The notes beneath the pieces are model-generated. The model was not told where the DNA came from. It did no database searches and saw nothing but the letters and a program-made list of their open reading frames with translations. 64,000 bases of DNA, taken from Oscillospiraceae bacterium (GTDB lineage Bacteria > Bacillota > Clostridia > Oscillospirales > Oscillospiraceae). Of this stretch, positions 25,513 through 34,179 are shown piece by piece. The stretch is taken from contig JAHHRW010000003.1 of assembly GCA_020025575.1 (NCBI GenBank), positions 143,572 to 207,571 on the forward strand. Direction: 5' to 3'. A program made the position numbers and the translations under genes. The stretch's first letter is position 1; each line of letters starts with the position of its first letter.

Positions 25513-26738
25513 TGAAATTCGGACTTCTGGGAAGAAAACTGGGACACAGCTATTCCCCCCAAATTCACAAGTTAATCGGTCAATATTCCTATGACCTGTA
25601 CGAACGGGAACCCGAAGAAGTAGAAACACTGCTCCACCAACCCGATATTGCTGGGCTGAATGTGACCATGCCCTACAAGAAAGATGTGATCCCTTATTTA
25701 GACACCATCGACGAGCTGGCCACCCGTCTGGGCAGTGTAAACACCATTGTGCGCAAGCCGGATGGCACGCTGGAAGGTCACAATACGGACTATTATGGCT
25801 TTATGTCCATGGTAAAGCACAGCGGTCTGTCTGTTTCCGGGAAGAAAGCTTTGATTCTCGGATCAGGCGGTGCATCTGTCACTGCGGTGGCCGTGATGGA
25901 GGATTTGGGTGCCCGGGTGGTGACCATCTCCCGTAGTGGTGAAAATAACTATCACAACCTCAGCCGCCACGCAGATGCCTCCTTCATTGTCAATGCCACC
26001 CCTGTGGGCATGTTTCCAAATACCGGTGCTGCCCCATTGAATATCGCACGGTTCCCGAAACTGGAGGGCGTATTCGATTTTATATACAACCCTGCCAGAA
26101 CGCAGCTCCTTTTGGACTGTGAACGTGCCAATATTCCTGCCTTTAACGGGCTGTGGATGTTGGTAGCGCAGGCGAAACGGGCCGCAGAATACTTTACAGG
26201 CACCACCCTGCCCTCCCAGATAATCCATGAAATCTATCAAAATCTGCGTAAACAGATGGAGAACATTGTGCTCATCGGCATGGCTGGCTGCGGAAAATCC
26301 ACCGTTGGAAAACTGCTTGCTGATCAGTGCGGGAAAGAATTTGTGGATGCAGACGAAGAAATCCAAAAGCTGGCAGGAAAAACCATTCCTGAAATTTTTG
26401 AACAGGATGGTGAAGAAATCTTTCGGGATTTGGAAACAAGAGTGCTGTCCGATTTGGGCAGGCAATCCGGACTTGTGATTGCCACAGGGGGCGGTTGCGT
26501 CACCAAGGAACGGAATTATCCTCTGCTGCATCAGAACGGTACCATCATCTGGATTCAGCGTGATGGTAATGCACTCCCCACCCATGGGCGTCCTTTGTCA
26601 CAGCAGACCAATCCTGCAATCCTATACGAACAAAGAAAACCTCTGTACGCCTCTTTCTCCGATAAAATCGTGCCAAACGATGGGACTATTGCTGAAACGG
26701 CTGAAAAAATTTGTTCTCTTTTGGAGGAATCAAAATGA
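25512..26738 (+). CDS. aroE: Shikimate dehydrogenase - shikimate kinase fusion
   Basis: 408 residues with two complete enzymes in one chain. Residues 1 to about 245 are AroE (LGHSYSPQIH, NVTMPYKKDV with the catalytic Lys, NTIV, GHNTDYYGF, and LGSGGASVTA for NADP). From Met249 (26256) onward is AroK (GMAGCGKSTVGK P-loop, DADEEI, FRDLETRVL, ATGGG). The two consecutive steps, dehydroshikimate to shikimate to shikimate-3-phosphate, are therefore fused. No stop or frameshift lies between the parts, and no ribosome site precedes Met249. The ATG at 25512 overlaps the pheA stop with GAGG upstream. Confidence 0.94.
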   Translation: MKFGLLGRKLGHSYSPQIHKLIGQYSYDLYEREPEEVETLLHQPDIAGLNVTMPYKKDVIPYLDTIDELATRLGSVNTIVRKPDGTLEGHNTDYYGFMSMVKHSGLSVSGKKALILGSGGASVTAVAVMEDLGARVVTISRSGENNYHNLSRHADASFIVNATPVGMFPNTGAAPLNIARFPKLEGVFDFIYNPARTQLLLDCERANIPAFNGLWMLVAQAKRAAEYFTGTTLPSQIIHEIYQNLRKQMENIVLIGMAGCGKSTVGKLLADQCGKEFVDADEEIQKLAGKTIPEIFEQDGEEIFRDLETRVLSDLGRQSGLVIATGGGCVTKERNYPLLHQNGTIIWIQRDGNALPTHGRPLSQQTNPAILYEQRKPLYASFSDKIVPNDGTIAETAEKICSLLEESK

Positions 26739-27172
26739 AAATTCTGGTGATAAACGGGCCAAACATCAATATGTTAGGCATTCGCGAGCCAAACATTTAC
26801 GGCAGTCAAAGCTATTGCGAACTGCTGCGGCTTTTGAACCTGTGGGCCCAGGAACTGGATATTGAATTGGAGCACTTTCAATCCAATCACGAAGGTACCA
26901 TTGTAGACAAAATCCAGTCTGCCTATGGACATTTTGACGGAATCGTTATCAATCCTGCAGCCTACACCCACACTTCCATTGCCATGCTGGATGCACTGAA
27001 GGCAGTTGCCCTTCCCGCGGTAGAGGTGCACATCTCTGATGTTTCTGCACGAGAGGCGTTTCGTCAGATCTCTTATGCCGGTCAGGCCTGCATCCGCACC
27101 ATCATGGGACAGGGACTGGACGGCTATCATCAGGCATTGATCTATCTAAAAAGCTACCTTGAACGTCAATAA
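26735..27172 (+). CDS. aroQ: 3-dehydroquinate dehydratase, type II
   Basis: Small type II enzyme, about 145 residues. It dehydrates 3-dehydroquinate to 3-dehydroshikimate through a dodecameric complex. Motifs: INGPNINMLGIREP with the catalytic-loop REPNIYG, SNHEG, INPAAYTHTS and VEVHISDVSARE. The ATG overlaps the aroEK stop by 4 bases and has GGAGG upstream. It is the last gene of the operon, which with this step covers the pathway with no gap. Confidence 0.96.
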   Translation: MKILVINGPNINMLGIREPNIYGSQSYCELLRLLNLWAQELDIELEHFQSNHEGTIVDKIQSAYGHFDGIVINPAAYTHTSIAMLDALKAVALPAVEVHISDVSAREAFRQISYAGQACIRTIMGQGLDGYHQALIYLKSYLERQ

Positions 27173-27238
27173 AGCCCTTGCAGTTTTTGTTTTTCTGTGA
27201 TAAAATGTTATATATATTGTAAAAGCTAAGAATGGGCT

Positions 27239-27263
27239 GTCCTGATATCGCAGGGCGTTTTTT
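27239..27263 (+). terminator. Weak terminator between the aromatic operon and pheST
   Basis: A 6-bp stem (GTCCTG / CAGGGC) with a 6-base loop, then G and T6. It may end the aromatic transcript, or it may lie at the 5' end of the T-box leader. Confidence 0.45.
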
Positions 27264-27482
27264 AGAGAGAGCGGGGTGGTGTGATCCGCTCAGCGCCGAT
27301 ATTGGGGCTTTCTCCCGGGAGCTGCCGCCTGAACAAAAAGTAGGGTGCGCCGGTGTGGCCTCCGTTATGGGTCGGAGATGTGTTTGCATCTTGCTAAGTG
27401 CGCTTTTATGCGAATTGCGGGTGGTACCGCGGAAGATTTTCCGGTCTTTCGTCCCCTTATCAGGGACGAAAGACCGTTTTTT
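27264..27482 (+). promoter_or_regulatory. T-box riboswitch controlling pheST
   Basis: The leader begins with the AGAGAG and GGTG stem I features and has a Phe codon TTC at 27310-27312 in the expected specifier position. The conserved T-box core GGGTGGTACCGCGG is at 27419-27432, followed by a 14-bp terminator (27442-27455 with 27463-27476) and T6. Uncharged tRNA-Phe should stabilise the antiterminator and switch on pheST. The specifier position is read from the local pattern, not a full fold. Confidence 0.9.
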
Positions 27483-27518
27483 CTTTGTATTTACTACTTT
27501 CTTAAAGGAGAGAATTCC

Positions 27519-28562
27519 ATGAAACAGCAATTGGAACAAATTAAGCTCAATGCGCTGACTGCTCTGGACGAGGCTGCAAATCCTGCAGCTCTGGAAGAAC
27601 TTCGCGTCAAACTGCTGGGCAAAAAAGGCGAACTCACCGCAGTTTTGAAGCAGATGGGCAAGCTCAGCGCTGAAGAGCGTCCCGTTATGGGTCAGCTGGC
27701 AAATGCCGTTCGTGCTGAGATTGAGAAGAAACTGGAAGAGCGTAAGATTGCTCTGGATGCAGCTGCTCTGGAAGCAAAGCTGGCAAGCGAAAGTCTGGAT
27801 GTCACCATTCCCGGCAAAGAAGTCGTGATGGGTCGTCAGCACCCCATGAACATGGTTCTGCAGGAGATCAAGGATATCTTCGTAGGCATGGGCTATCAGG
27901 TGGTTGACGGTCCTGAAGTAGAACTGGCAAGCTACAACTTCACCCGTCTGAACATCGAAGAAGGGCACCCCTCCCGCGACCGTTCCGACACCTTCTATTT
28001 TAACGACGATGATTCCGTTCTGCTGCGCACCCAGACCAGCCCCATGCAGATTCGTGCTATGGAGATTTCCGAGCCCCCGATCTGCATTCTGGCTCCCGGT
28101 CGTGTGTTCCGTAAGGACGAGGCTGACGCTACCCACTCCCCCATGTTCCACCAGATTGAGGGTCTGGTCGTGGCAGAAGACATCACCATGGGTGACCTGA
28201 AGGGTGCCCTCATTACCCTGATGAAGCGGATTTACGGTCAGGATCTGCAAATGAGATTCCGTCCCCATCACTTCCCCTTTACGGAACCAAGCTGCGAAAT
28301 GGATATGCAGTGCCACAAGTGCCACGGCACCGGTGAGGTAGATGGTCAGGTATGTTCTACCTGCCACGGCGAAGGCTGGATTGAACTGCTGGGTGCCGGC
28401 ATGGTTCACCCCAATGTGCTTGCAAACTGTGGAATCGACCCTGAAAAATACTCCGGCTTTGCATTTGGCATGGGTCTGGAGCGTATGGCTATGGGTCGTC
28501 TGCGTATCAATGACCTGCGTTTGATTTTCGATAACGACGTACGGTTCCTGAATCAATTCTAA
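27519..28562 (+). CDS. pheS: Phenylalanyl-tRNA synthetase alpha subunit
   Basis: Catalytic subunit of the alpha2-beta2 enzyme, 347 residues. An N-terminal coiled-coil arm (about 1-90) binds tRNA-Phe. The class II core follows with HPMNMVLQEI, LLRTQTSPMQIR (motif 2 region), a zinc-type CHKC ... CSTC insertion common in Gram-positive PheS, and the motif 3 GFAFGMGLERMAM near residue 305. The ATG at 27519 follows AAAGGAG; the upstream in-frame ATGs lie inside the T-box. Followed after 12 bases by pheT. Confidence 0.97.
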   Translation: MKQQLEQIKLNALTALDEAANPAALEELRVKLLGKKGELTAVLKQMGKLSAEERPVMGQLANAVRAEIEKKLEERKIALDAAALEAKLASESLDVTIPGKEVVMGRQHPMNMVLQEIKDIFVGMGYQVVDGPEVELASYNFTRLNIEEGHPSRDRSDTFYFNDDDSVLLRTQTSPMQIRAMEISEPPICILAPGRVFRKDEADATHSPMFHQIEGLVVAEDITMGDLKGALITLMKRIYGQDLQMRFRPHHFPFTEPSCEMDMQCHKCHGTGEVDGQVCSTCHGEGWIELLGAGMVHPNVLANCGIDPEKYSGFAFGMGLERMAMGRLRINDLRLIFDNDVRFLNQF

Positions 28563-28574
28563 GGAGGGGTTACC

Positions 28575-30962
28575 ATGAAACTCAACAGAAAATGGATCAA
28601 TGAGGAGTTCGTGGATCTGTCCCACATCTCCGATAAGGATTATGTCGAAACCATGACCGTGTTTGGTCAAAAGGTTGAAACCTACGAGCGTATGGATGCA
28701 CAAATCAAGAATGTTGTGGTTGGCAAAGTTGTTTCCATCGTTCGTCACGAAAATTCCGACCATATGTGGGTCTGTCAGGTGGATGTCGGCGAGCAAGAGC
28801 CTGTCCAGATTGTTACCGGCGCTCAGAATGTTCATGAGGGTGATCTGGTTCCTGCTGCTTTGCACAATTCCTGGCTCCCCGGCGGTGTGCATATCACCAA
28901 AGGGAAACTGCGTGGTGAAAAGTCCAACGGAATGCTCTGCTCCTTCCAAGAGCTGGGGCTCACCGAAAGTGATCTGCCCGGCGTATTTGCCGACGGCATC
29001 TGGATTCTGAATGACGAGGACTGCAAGCCCGGTGATGACATCAATCTGGTGATCGGCAACGACGACACCGTAGTTGACTTTGAAATCACCAACAACCGCC
29101 CCGACTGCTACTCCATTATGGGTCTTGCCAGAGAATCTGCCGCTGCATTCGGTATGCAGATGAAACATCACGAGCCTGTGGTAAAGGGCAGCGACGCCGG
29201 TTCCATCTTTGAAAAGCTTGATGTAGAGGTTCCTGCTGAAAACCTATGCAACCGCTACAGCACACGGATGATTACCAATGTGAAGGTGGGCCCCTCTCCC
29301 AAGTGGATGCGCCAGCGCCTGCGTGCCAACGGCATTCGCCCCATCAACAACATTGTGGACATCACCAACTATGTCATGCTGGAGTACGGCCAGCCCATGC
29401 ACGCATTTGACTATCGCTATATCAGCTCCGGAACCATTGTTGTTCGTGAAGCTGTGGCAGGTGAAAGTCTGACCACGCTGGATGGAAATATCCGGAATCT
29501 AAAACCCGGTATGCTGGTGATTGCCGACGGCGAAAAGGCAATTGGTCTTGCCGGCATCATGGGCGGTGAAAATTCCGAGATTCGGGATGACACCACCTGT
29601 GTTGTATTTGAATCTGCCAACTTCAACGGCACCTCCATCCGCCAGACCGCTCTGGCTCTGGGTATGCGCACAGAGGCATCCGGCAAGTTTGAGAAGAATC
29701 TGGACCCCATGATGACAGTTCCCGCTGTGGAGCGTGCCTGTGAACTGGTGGAACTGCTGGCGTGTGGTGACGTTATGGACGGTATCATTGACATTCTCAA
29801 CCATGTTCCCCAGTCCAAGACACTGGCTCTGGAGCCTGAAAAAATCAATCACCTGCTGGGTACCAGCATCTCCCGTGAGGATATGGTCAAGTACCTGAAT
29901 TTGTTGGAAATCCCTGTGGAAGGTGACAACATCCTGGTTCCCTCCTGGCGTCCTGACCTGAATCTGATGGCTGATATCGCTGAGGAAGTGGGCAGAAGCT
30001 TCGGCTACAATGAGATTCCTACCACTGCATTCAAGACCTCTACGCAGGGTGGCTATGCCCCCATCATGCTGGCTGAAAACAAGGTTGGTACCCTGTGCCG
30101 TGCTCTGGGTTATAGCGAGATCATCACCTATTCCTTTGTTTCCCCCACAATCTTTGACCAGATTCGTCTGCCCGGCGATTCCCCCCTGCGCAACGCCATG
30201 CGAATCCAGAACCCTCTGGGCGAGGACACCTCGATTATGCGTACCATTGCCCTTCCCTCCATGCTGGATATTCTCTCCCGGAACAATGCTTACCACAACA
30301 AGTGTGCAAAGCTCTATGAACTGGCAAAAATTTATCTGCCTGTAGATGGTCAGGCACTTCCCGAGGAGCCCAAGATGCTCCTGCTGGGCACCTACGGTTC
30401 CGGCGAGACCTTCTTCACCTTGAAGGGTGAGCTCGAATCCATTCTCTCCGGTATGCGTCTGCCGAAGGCAACCTATACCGCTGTCAAGGACAATCCTTCC
30501 TACCATCCCGGTCGCTGTGCAATGGTCACCATCAATGGCGTTGATCTGGGCTATATGGGACAGGTGCATCCTCTGGTTGCCAAGAACTACGGATTTGATG
30601 GTGAAGTTTACTGCGCTGAAATCAACTTCAGTAAGGCTTACGAACTTCAGCTGCCGGAGCCCACCTTTGTTCCCCTGCCCAAATACCCCGCTGTCAGCCG
30701 TGACCTGGCACTGATTTGTGATGAGGATACCACCGTTGCACAGGTGGAAGATGTCATCACTGCCTCCGCCGGAAAGCTGCTGCGCAAAGTGCGTCTGTTC
30801 GACATTTATCGTGGTGTCGGCGTGCCCGATGGCAAGAAGAGTCTGGCATTCTCCCTGGAACTGCGTGCCGATGATCGGACGCTGACGGATGCTGATTCTG
30901 AAACTGTTGTGAGCAAGGTTCTTGCTAATTTGGCTGACAAACTGAATGCTGTCCTTCGCTAG
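28575..30962 (+). CDS. pheT: Phenylalanyl-tRNA synthetase beta subunit
   Basis: 795 residues, full length. An N-terminal EMAP/tRNA-binding OB domain (about 40-150), B3/B4 editing region (RPDCYSIMGLARE onward), B5, a catalytically inactive synthetase-like core, and a C-terminal anticodon-binding (ferredoxin-like) domain from about residue 700 (KYPAVSRDLALI). It forms the heterotetramer with PheS and edits mischarged Tyr-tRNA-Phe. Preceded by AAGGAGGGG. Confidence 0.97.
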   Translation: MKLNRKWINEEFVDLSHISDKDYVETMTVFGQKVETYERMDAQIKNVVVGKVVSIVRHENSDHMWVCQVDVGEQEPVQIVTGAQNVHEGDLVPAALHNSWLPGGVHITKGKLRGEKSNGMLCSFQELGLTESDLPGVFADGIWILNDEDCKPGDDINLVIGNDDTVVDFEITNNRPDCYSIMGLARESAAAFGMQMKHHEPVVKGSDAGSIFEKLDVEVPAENLCNRYSTRMITNVKVGPSPKWMRQRLRANGIRPINNIVDITNYVMLEYGQPMHAFDYRYISSGTIVVREAVAGESLTTLDGNIRNLKPGMLVIADGEKAIGLAGIMGGENSEIRDDTTCVVFESANFNGTSIRQTALALGMRTEASGKFEKNLDPMMTVPAVERACELVELLACGDVMDGIIDILNHVPQSKTLALEPEKINHLLGTSISREDMVKYLNLLEIPVEGDNILVPSWRPDLNLMADIAEEVGRSFGYNEIPTTAFKTSTQGGYAPIMLAENKVGTLCRALGYSEIITYSFVSPTIFDQIRLPGDSPLRNAMRIQNPLGEDTSIMRTIALPSMLDILSRNNAYHNKCAKLYELAKIYLPVDGQALPEEPKMLLLGTYGSGETFFTLKGELESILSGMRLPKATYTAVKDNPSYHPGRCAMVTINGVDLGYMGQVHPLVAKNYGFDGEVYCAEINFSKAYELQLPEPTFVPLPKYPAVSRDLALICDEDTTVAQVEDVITASAGKLLRKVRLFDIYRGVGVPDGKKSLAFSLELRADDRTLTDADSETVVSKVLANLADKLNAVLR

Positions 30963-30969
30963 GATTTAG

Positions 30970-30994
30970 GATGGGAGCACCACCCGCTCCCATC
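30970..30994 (+). terminator. Hairpin after pheT
   Basis: A perfect 9-bp stem with a 7-base loop, eight bases after the pheT stop. The T-run is poor. Confidence 0.5.
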
Positions 30995-31020
30995 TTCATA
31001 AAATGTTTACCGATGCCACC

Positions 31021-31049
31021 TTTACATATTCGAATATTTGGGCTATAAT
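31021..31049 (+). promoter_or_regulatory. Promoter of ireB
   Basis: TTTACA (31021-31026), 17-base spacer, TATAAT (31044-31049), 37 bases before the ATG. Confidence 0.7.
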
Positions 31050-31085
31050 AGCAATAATATACCATATATAAAGGAGGTCGGTCAT

Positions 31086-31334
31086 ATGACAGATAACACC
31101 ATTAAGTTCACAGTTCCCTGTGACGACAAGGAAAATATGCGTCGCACGCTGCGCTGCGTATTCGATGCTCTGAACGAAAAGGGCTACAATCCCATCAATC
31201 AGATCGTGGGCTATCTGCTTACCGAGGATCCCACCTATATTACGAATTACAATGGTGCCCGTAGCATGATTTGTAAGCTGGATCGGGACGAACTGCTCCA
31301 GGAATTGGTGCAGTGCTACTTGTTCGACAGGTAA
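31086..31334 (+). CDS. ireB: IreB-family regulatory phosphoprotein (UPF0297)
   Basis: 82 residues, the normal family length, with the characteristic core NPINQIVGYLLTEDPTYIT and RDELLQELVQCYL. In Enterococcus IreB is phosphorylated by the PASTA kinase IreK and affects cephalosporin resistance, which suggests a link to wall stress. The ATG at 31086 follows AGGAGG; an earlier ATG at 31038 lies over the promoter -10 and is rejected. In many Firmicutes it sits with ruvX and alaS. Here it is alone with its own promoter and hairpin. Confidence 0.9.
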   Translation: MTDNTIKFTVPCDDKENMRRTLRCVFDALNEKGYNPINQIVGYLLTEDPTYITNYNGARSMICKLDRDELLQELVQCYLFDR

Positions 31335-31347
31335 TTTCTCGTAATAC

Positions 31348-31376
31348 ATGGGGCTTTTGCGGTGCAAAAGCCCCAT
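31348..31376 (+). terminator. Terminator of ireB
   Basis: A perfect 13-bp stem with a 3-base loop, 14 bases after the ireB stop. The T-run is short. Confidence 0.6.
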
Positions 31377-31446
31377 TTCCATGACACCACTCATCCGTTA
31401 TCCACCCTTGATCGGCTTTGCCGATCCCCAACGACAGGAGGTTCCA

Positions 31447-31734
31447 ATGGCAGAAAATAAAGGATTGATGTATAAGGGCCGCCCTCTGATGCGCAAGGAC
31501 AACCTTATCTATTATGGCTCCATGGCCGATTCCCATATTGTAATGCTCCAGATTATGGAGACAAAGAAGGTAAACGATACCGACATTGCAACCAAAGTTT
31601 CCATTCAGCTGCAGCTCACCGACCCCAACGCAAAGGGACGTGATCGCATCGTAAAAAAAGGCGAAAAAGACGGTCTTTATACCGCATTGGATTTCGGCTC
31701 TGTATGGCTTGAGCGTGCTCTGGCCGGTAAATAA
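31447..31734 (+). CDS. Small conserved-looking protein of unknown function
   Basis: 95 residues starting at an ATG that follows GGAGG. No signal peptide or membrane segment. The sequence alternates as beta-strands would (NLIYYGSMADSHIVMLQIMET, then VSIQLQLTD) and ends in a short helix. Good codon use, a proper ribosome site and a strong terminator argue that it is real. I do not recognise a family. It lies between ireB and spoVAD and appears to be monocistronic. Confidence 0.7.
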   Translation: MAENKGLMYKGRPLMRKDNLIYYGSMADSHIVMLQIMETKKVNDTDIATKVSIQLQLTDPNAKGRDRIVKKGEKDGLYTALDFGSVWLERALAGK

Positions 31735-31750
31735 AACAGACTGACACAAA

Positions 31751-31786
31751 ATAACCGGAAGTTTTGAAAACTTCCGGTTATTTTTT
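31751..31786 (+). terminator. Terminator after the 95-residue gene
   Basis: A long perfect inverted repeat (AACCGGAAGT / ACTTCCGGTT at its core) followed by TTTTTT. A strong intrinsic terminator. Confidence 0.85.
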
Positions 31787-31827
31787 ACGATATTGCTTAT
31801 ACTACCCTCAGGAAATGAGGGATTTTT

Positions 31828-32844
31828 ATGGCGCAAAATAAAATTGGAAAGCAAAGCTTTCATCCTGCGGAACCAGTCTGCATCTCTAACTGGGCAAGTA
31901 TTGCCGGAAAGAAAGAGGCCGAAGGCCCCTTAGGACATCTGTTTGATCTGACGGATACCGATACCAAATTTGGAGAGAAGACCTGGGAACAAGCGGAGAA
32001 GAAAATGCAGCAATTGGCTCTGCAAACACTTTTGAAAAAAGCAAATTTGAAAAATTCTGATCTGGATGTGGTATTTTCCGGAGACTTGCTGAACCAGTGT
32101 ATCGGTTCCTCGTTTACACTGCGGAATACGGGCATTCCCCACATTGGACTGTACGGTGCCTGTTCCACAATGGCAGAAAGCCTTCTGCTGGCCACCATGA
32201 CCGCCGGAGGGGGCTACGCAGACAAAGTGGTAGCAATGACCTCTTCTCATTTTGCATCCTCTGAACGCCAGTATCGCTTTCCGCTGGGATATGGCGGTCA
32301 GCGCACGCCAACAGCCCAGTGGACTGTCACCGGCAGCGGCGCAGCCTTGGTAGAGCGCAAACACGGCACCGTTGAACTGACCTCTGCCACTGTGGGAACC
32401 GTGACAGACCTTGGCCTTACCGATGCCACAAACATGGGCTGTGCCATGGCCCCAGCCGCCTTTCAAACCATCCGTGCCCACTTTGACGATACCCACACTG
32501 CCCCGGAAGATTTTGACTTAATTGTCACAGGCGATTTGGGATCACTTGGAAAAGAGGTTCTGATGTACCTGTTCCGCAAGGAAGGAATCAGCATTGGCGG
32601 AAAAATAACCGACTGCGGCAATCTTGTATTTGACGCCCCAAAGCAGGATGTCCACGCAGGCGGCTCCGGATGCGGATGCAGCGCCATCGTTCTGTGCTCA
32701 GAACTATTGAGCAAACTGCAATCCGGCAAGCTGAAGAAAATCCTCTTCTGCGGAACCGGTGCACTCCTTTCCCCAACTTCCACACAGCAAAACCTGCCAA
32801 TCCCCGGCGTATGCCACGGGGTATGCATCGAATCCAGGAGGTAA
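31828..32844 (+). CDS. spoVAD: Stage V sporulation protein AD
   Basis: 338 residues with a thiolase-like fold. It is a dipicolinic-acid-binding component of the SpoVA channel of the spore inner membrane. Recognisable parts: GDLLNQCIGSSF, YGACSTMAES, the SSERQYRFPLGYG segment and the C-terminal GTGALLSPTS. GAGGGA precedes the ATG. A TATACTA at 31798-31804 resembles a sigma-G -10, but the -35 is poor. spoVAE follows after two bases. spoVAC is not adjacent but is found at 51474. Confidence 0.95.
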   Translation: MAQNKIGKQSFHPAEPVCISNWASIAGKKEAEGPLGHLFDLTDTDTKFGEKTWEQAEKKMQQLALQTLLKKANLKNSDLDVVFSGDLLNQCIGSSFTLRNTGIPHIGLYGACSTMAESLLLATMTAGGGYADKVVAMTSSHFASSERQYRFPLGYGGQRTPTAQWTVTGSGAALVERKHGTVELTSATVGTVTDLGLTDATNMGCAMAPAAFQTIRAHFDDTHTAPEDFDLIVTGDLGSLGKEVLMYLFRKEGISIGGKITDCGNLVFDAPKQDVHAGGSGCGCSAIVLCSELLSKLQSGKLKKILFCGTGALLSPTSTQQNLPIPGVCHGVCIESRR

Positions 32845-32846
32845 CC

Positions 32847-33203
32847 ATGGACTATATCAAAGCATTTGTCATTGGCGGCTGTCTTTGTCTCATTGGACAG
32901 CTGTTGATCGACCTGACCGGACTGACACCTGCTAAAATCCTTGTGAGCTATGTGGTGGCAGGTGTGGTTCTGGGGGCACTGGGTATCTATCAGCCGTTTA
33001 TTGATTTTGCCGGTGCAGGAGCATCCATTCCCCTGACCGGATTTGGGAACACACTTGCAAAAGGTGTCCGAGATGCCGTCAACGAAAGCGGTTTCATCGG
33101 AATTTTCACAGGGGGCCTCAAATCCACCGCTGGCGGCATCACCGCAGCAATCATCGCAGGTCTCGTGGCCAGCTGTATTTTCAAACCAAAGGACAAGGCA
33201 TAG
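32847..33203 (+). CDS. spoVAE: Stage V sporulation protein AE
   Basis: 118-residue membrane protein, about three or four hydrophobic helices (IGGCLCLIGQLLIDL, ILVSYVVAGVVLGALG, the PLTGFGN motif, and a C-terminal glycine-rich helix). Part of the SpoVA channel for Ca-dipicolinate. GGAGG lies upstream of the ATG, two bases after the spoVAD stop. It shares the IPLTGFGN-type motif with SpoVAC. Confidence 0.94.
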   Translation: MDYIKAFVIGGCLCLIGQLLIDLTGLTPAKILVSYVVAGVVLGALGIYQPFIDFAGAGASIPLTGFGNTLAKGVRDAVNESGFIGIFTGGLKSTAGGITAAIIAGLVASCIFKPKDKA

Positions 33204-33212
33204 TGACTGGCC

Positions 33213-33782
33213 TTATTCGTCTGCATCGATGATGCGGCCGCCGCCCTTTCTGGGTTCTATATGGGATTTTGCCTTGAAATGGGTGTACAGATTTCCACCG
33301 CCGCATACAATCATGATCAGGCCCACAATCGTCATAACAATCCGAGAGGTGGTCATGGGGGAGAAAATCAGAATGATCCCCATGGCCAGGGTCAATCCGG
33401 CCCATACCATTCCAAATACCCAAATCTGTCCATTTCGGCGAAGGCGAAGTGCATCGCCCAGAGCACCTAACCCCTGCACAGTCAACAGTACTCCCAATAA
33501 GACTCCCAGAATAGATGCCAGTGCCAGTGGATTACGAAGGATATAGAATCCGATCATCAATGTAATACCGCTGCCTGCAAGTGTTCCGATTCCGAACAAG
33601 GGCCAGCTAAGCACGCCTATCAGCAATCCGGCTGTTCCCACAATCATCATAAGCCATGCAACAACGCTTGCCACAGTGCGAGAGCCGAAGTCCGGAAAAA
33701 ACACCAGAACAAGGCCAGATACCATAAGCGCAATGGAGCCCCAGCGTGCACGGGATAAGGTTTTTGAAATATTGTCTTTCAC
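33213..33782 (-). CDS. HdeD-like (DUF308) membrane protein
   Basis: About 189 residues with roughly six transmembrane helices in three repeated pairs, separated by basic loops and ending in a Lys/Arg-rich tail. The repeated hydrophobic pairs and the RNPLALASILGVLLGVLL type segments fit the HdeD/DUF308 family. The GTG at 33782 has GGGGAG seven bases before it and is preferred; an ATG at 33812 preceded by GGGGAAGT is the alternative. Transcribed opposite to both flanking sporulation operons. Its function is not known. Confidence 0.7.
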   Translation of the reverse strand: MKDNISKTLSRARWGSIALMVSGLVLVFFPDFGSRTVASVVAWLMMIVGTAGLLIGVLSWPLFGIGTLAGSGITLMIGFYILRNPLALASILGVLLGVLLTVQGLGALGDALRLRRNGQIWVFGMVWAGLTLAMGIILIFSPMTTSRIVMTIVGLIMIVCGGGNLYTHFKAKSHIEPRKGGGRIIDADE

Positions 33783-33918
33783 AGAATATCTCCCCTTTCT
33801 TGTTGTCATCATACTTCCCCGAATGAGTTTCGTCAACAGCACAATTGCGTAATTTACACATTCGCAACAGTTCTATTCCTCCACAGACCGCATACCCTAT
33901 CTCAAAGGAGGATTTACC

Positions 33919-34179
33919 ATGGAAAATGCCGCTACGAAATTGCCCCATAAACTCATTTTGGATGAACGGAATCGATTAAATCTCACCGGAGCAACTGAAG
34001 TCATCCACTTTGATGATGACATGGTAGAACTGAATACGAGTCTTGGGACCCTCATGATTCAGGGAGAAGATCTCCGACTAAAATGTCTGTCGCTGGATGA
34101 TGGCGCATTGGTGATTCAGGGACATATCATAACTCTGAGCTATGAAGAGCCCAAGCAGCGAAGGGGATTCTTCCGATGA
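33919..34179 (+). CDS. yabP: Sporulation protein YabP
   Basis: 86 residues of the YabP/YqfC family, required for spore cortex formation in Bacillus. Core: NRLNLTGATEVIHFDDDMVELNT and the beta-rich GTLMIQGEDLRLKCLS. AGGAGG lies just upstream. A CATACCCT about 30 bases upstream resembles a sigma-E -10 element, which suits mother-cell expression (weak inference). The ATG of yabQ overlaps its stop. Order yabP-yabQ-divIC-yabR matches Bacillus. Confidence 0.92.
   Translation: MENAATKLPHKLILDERNRLNLTGATEVIHFDDDMVELNTSLGTLMIQGEDLRLKCLSLDDGALVIQGHIITLSYEEPKQRRGFFR

Noticed and set aside
27102..29171. 689-residue minus-strand frame over pheST and the T-box
   Set aside because: It spans the T-box riboswitch and two synthetase genes with perfect motifs on the other strand.
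31038..31085. Longer ireB start
   Set aside because: It begins over the promoter -10. The ATG at 31086 has AGGAGG and gives the normal family N-terminus.
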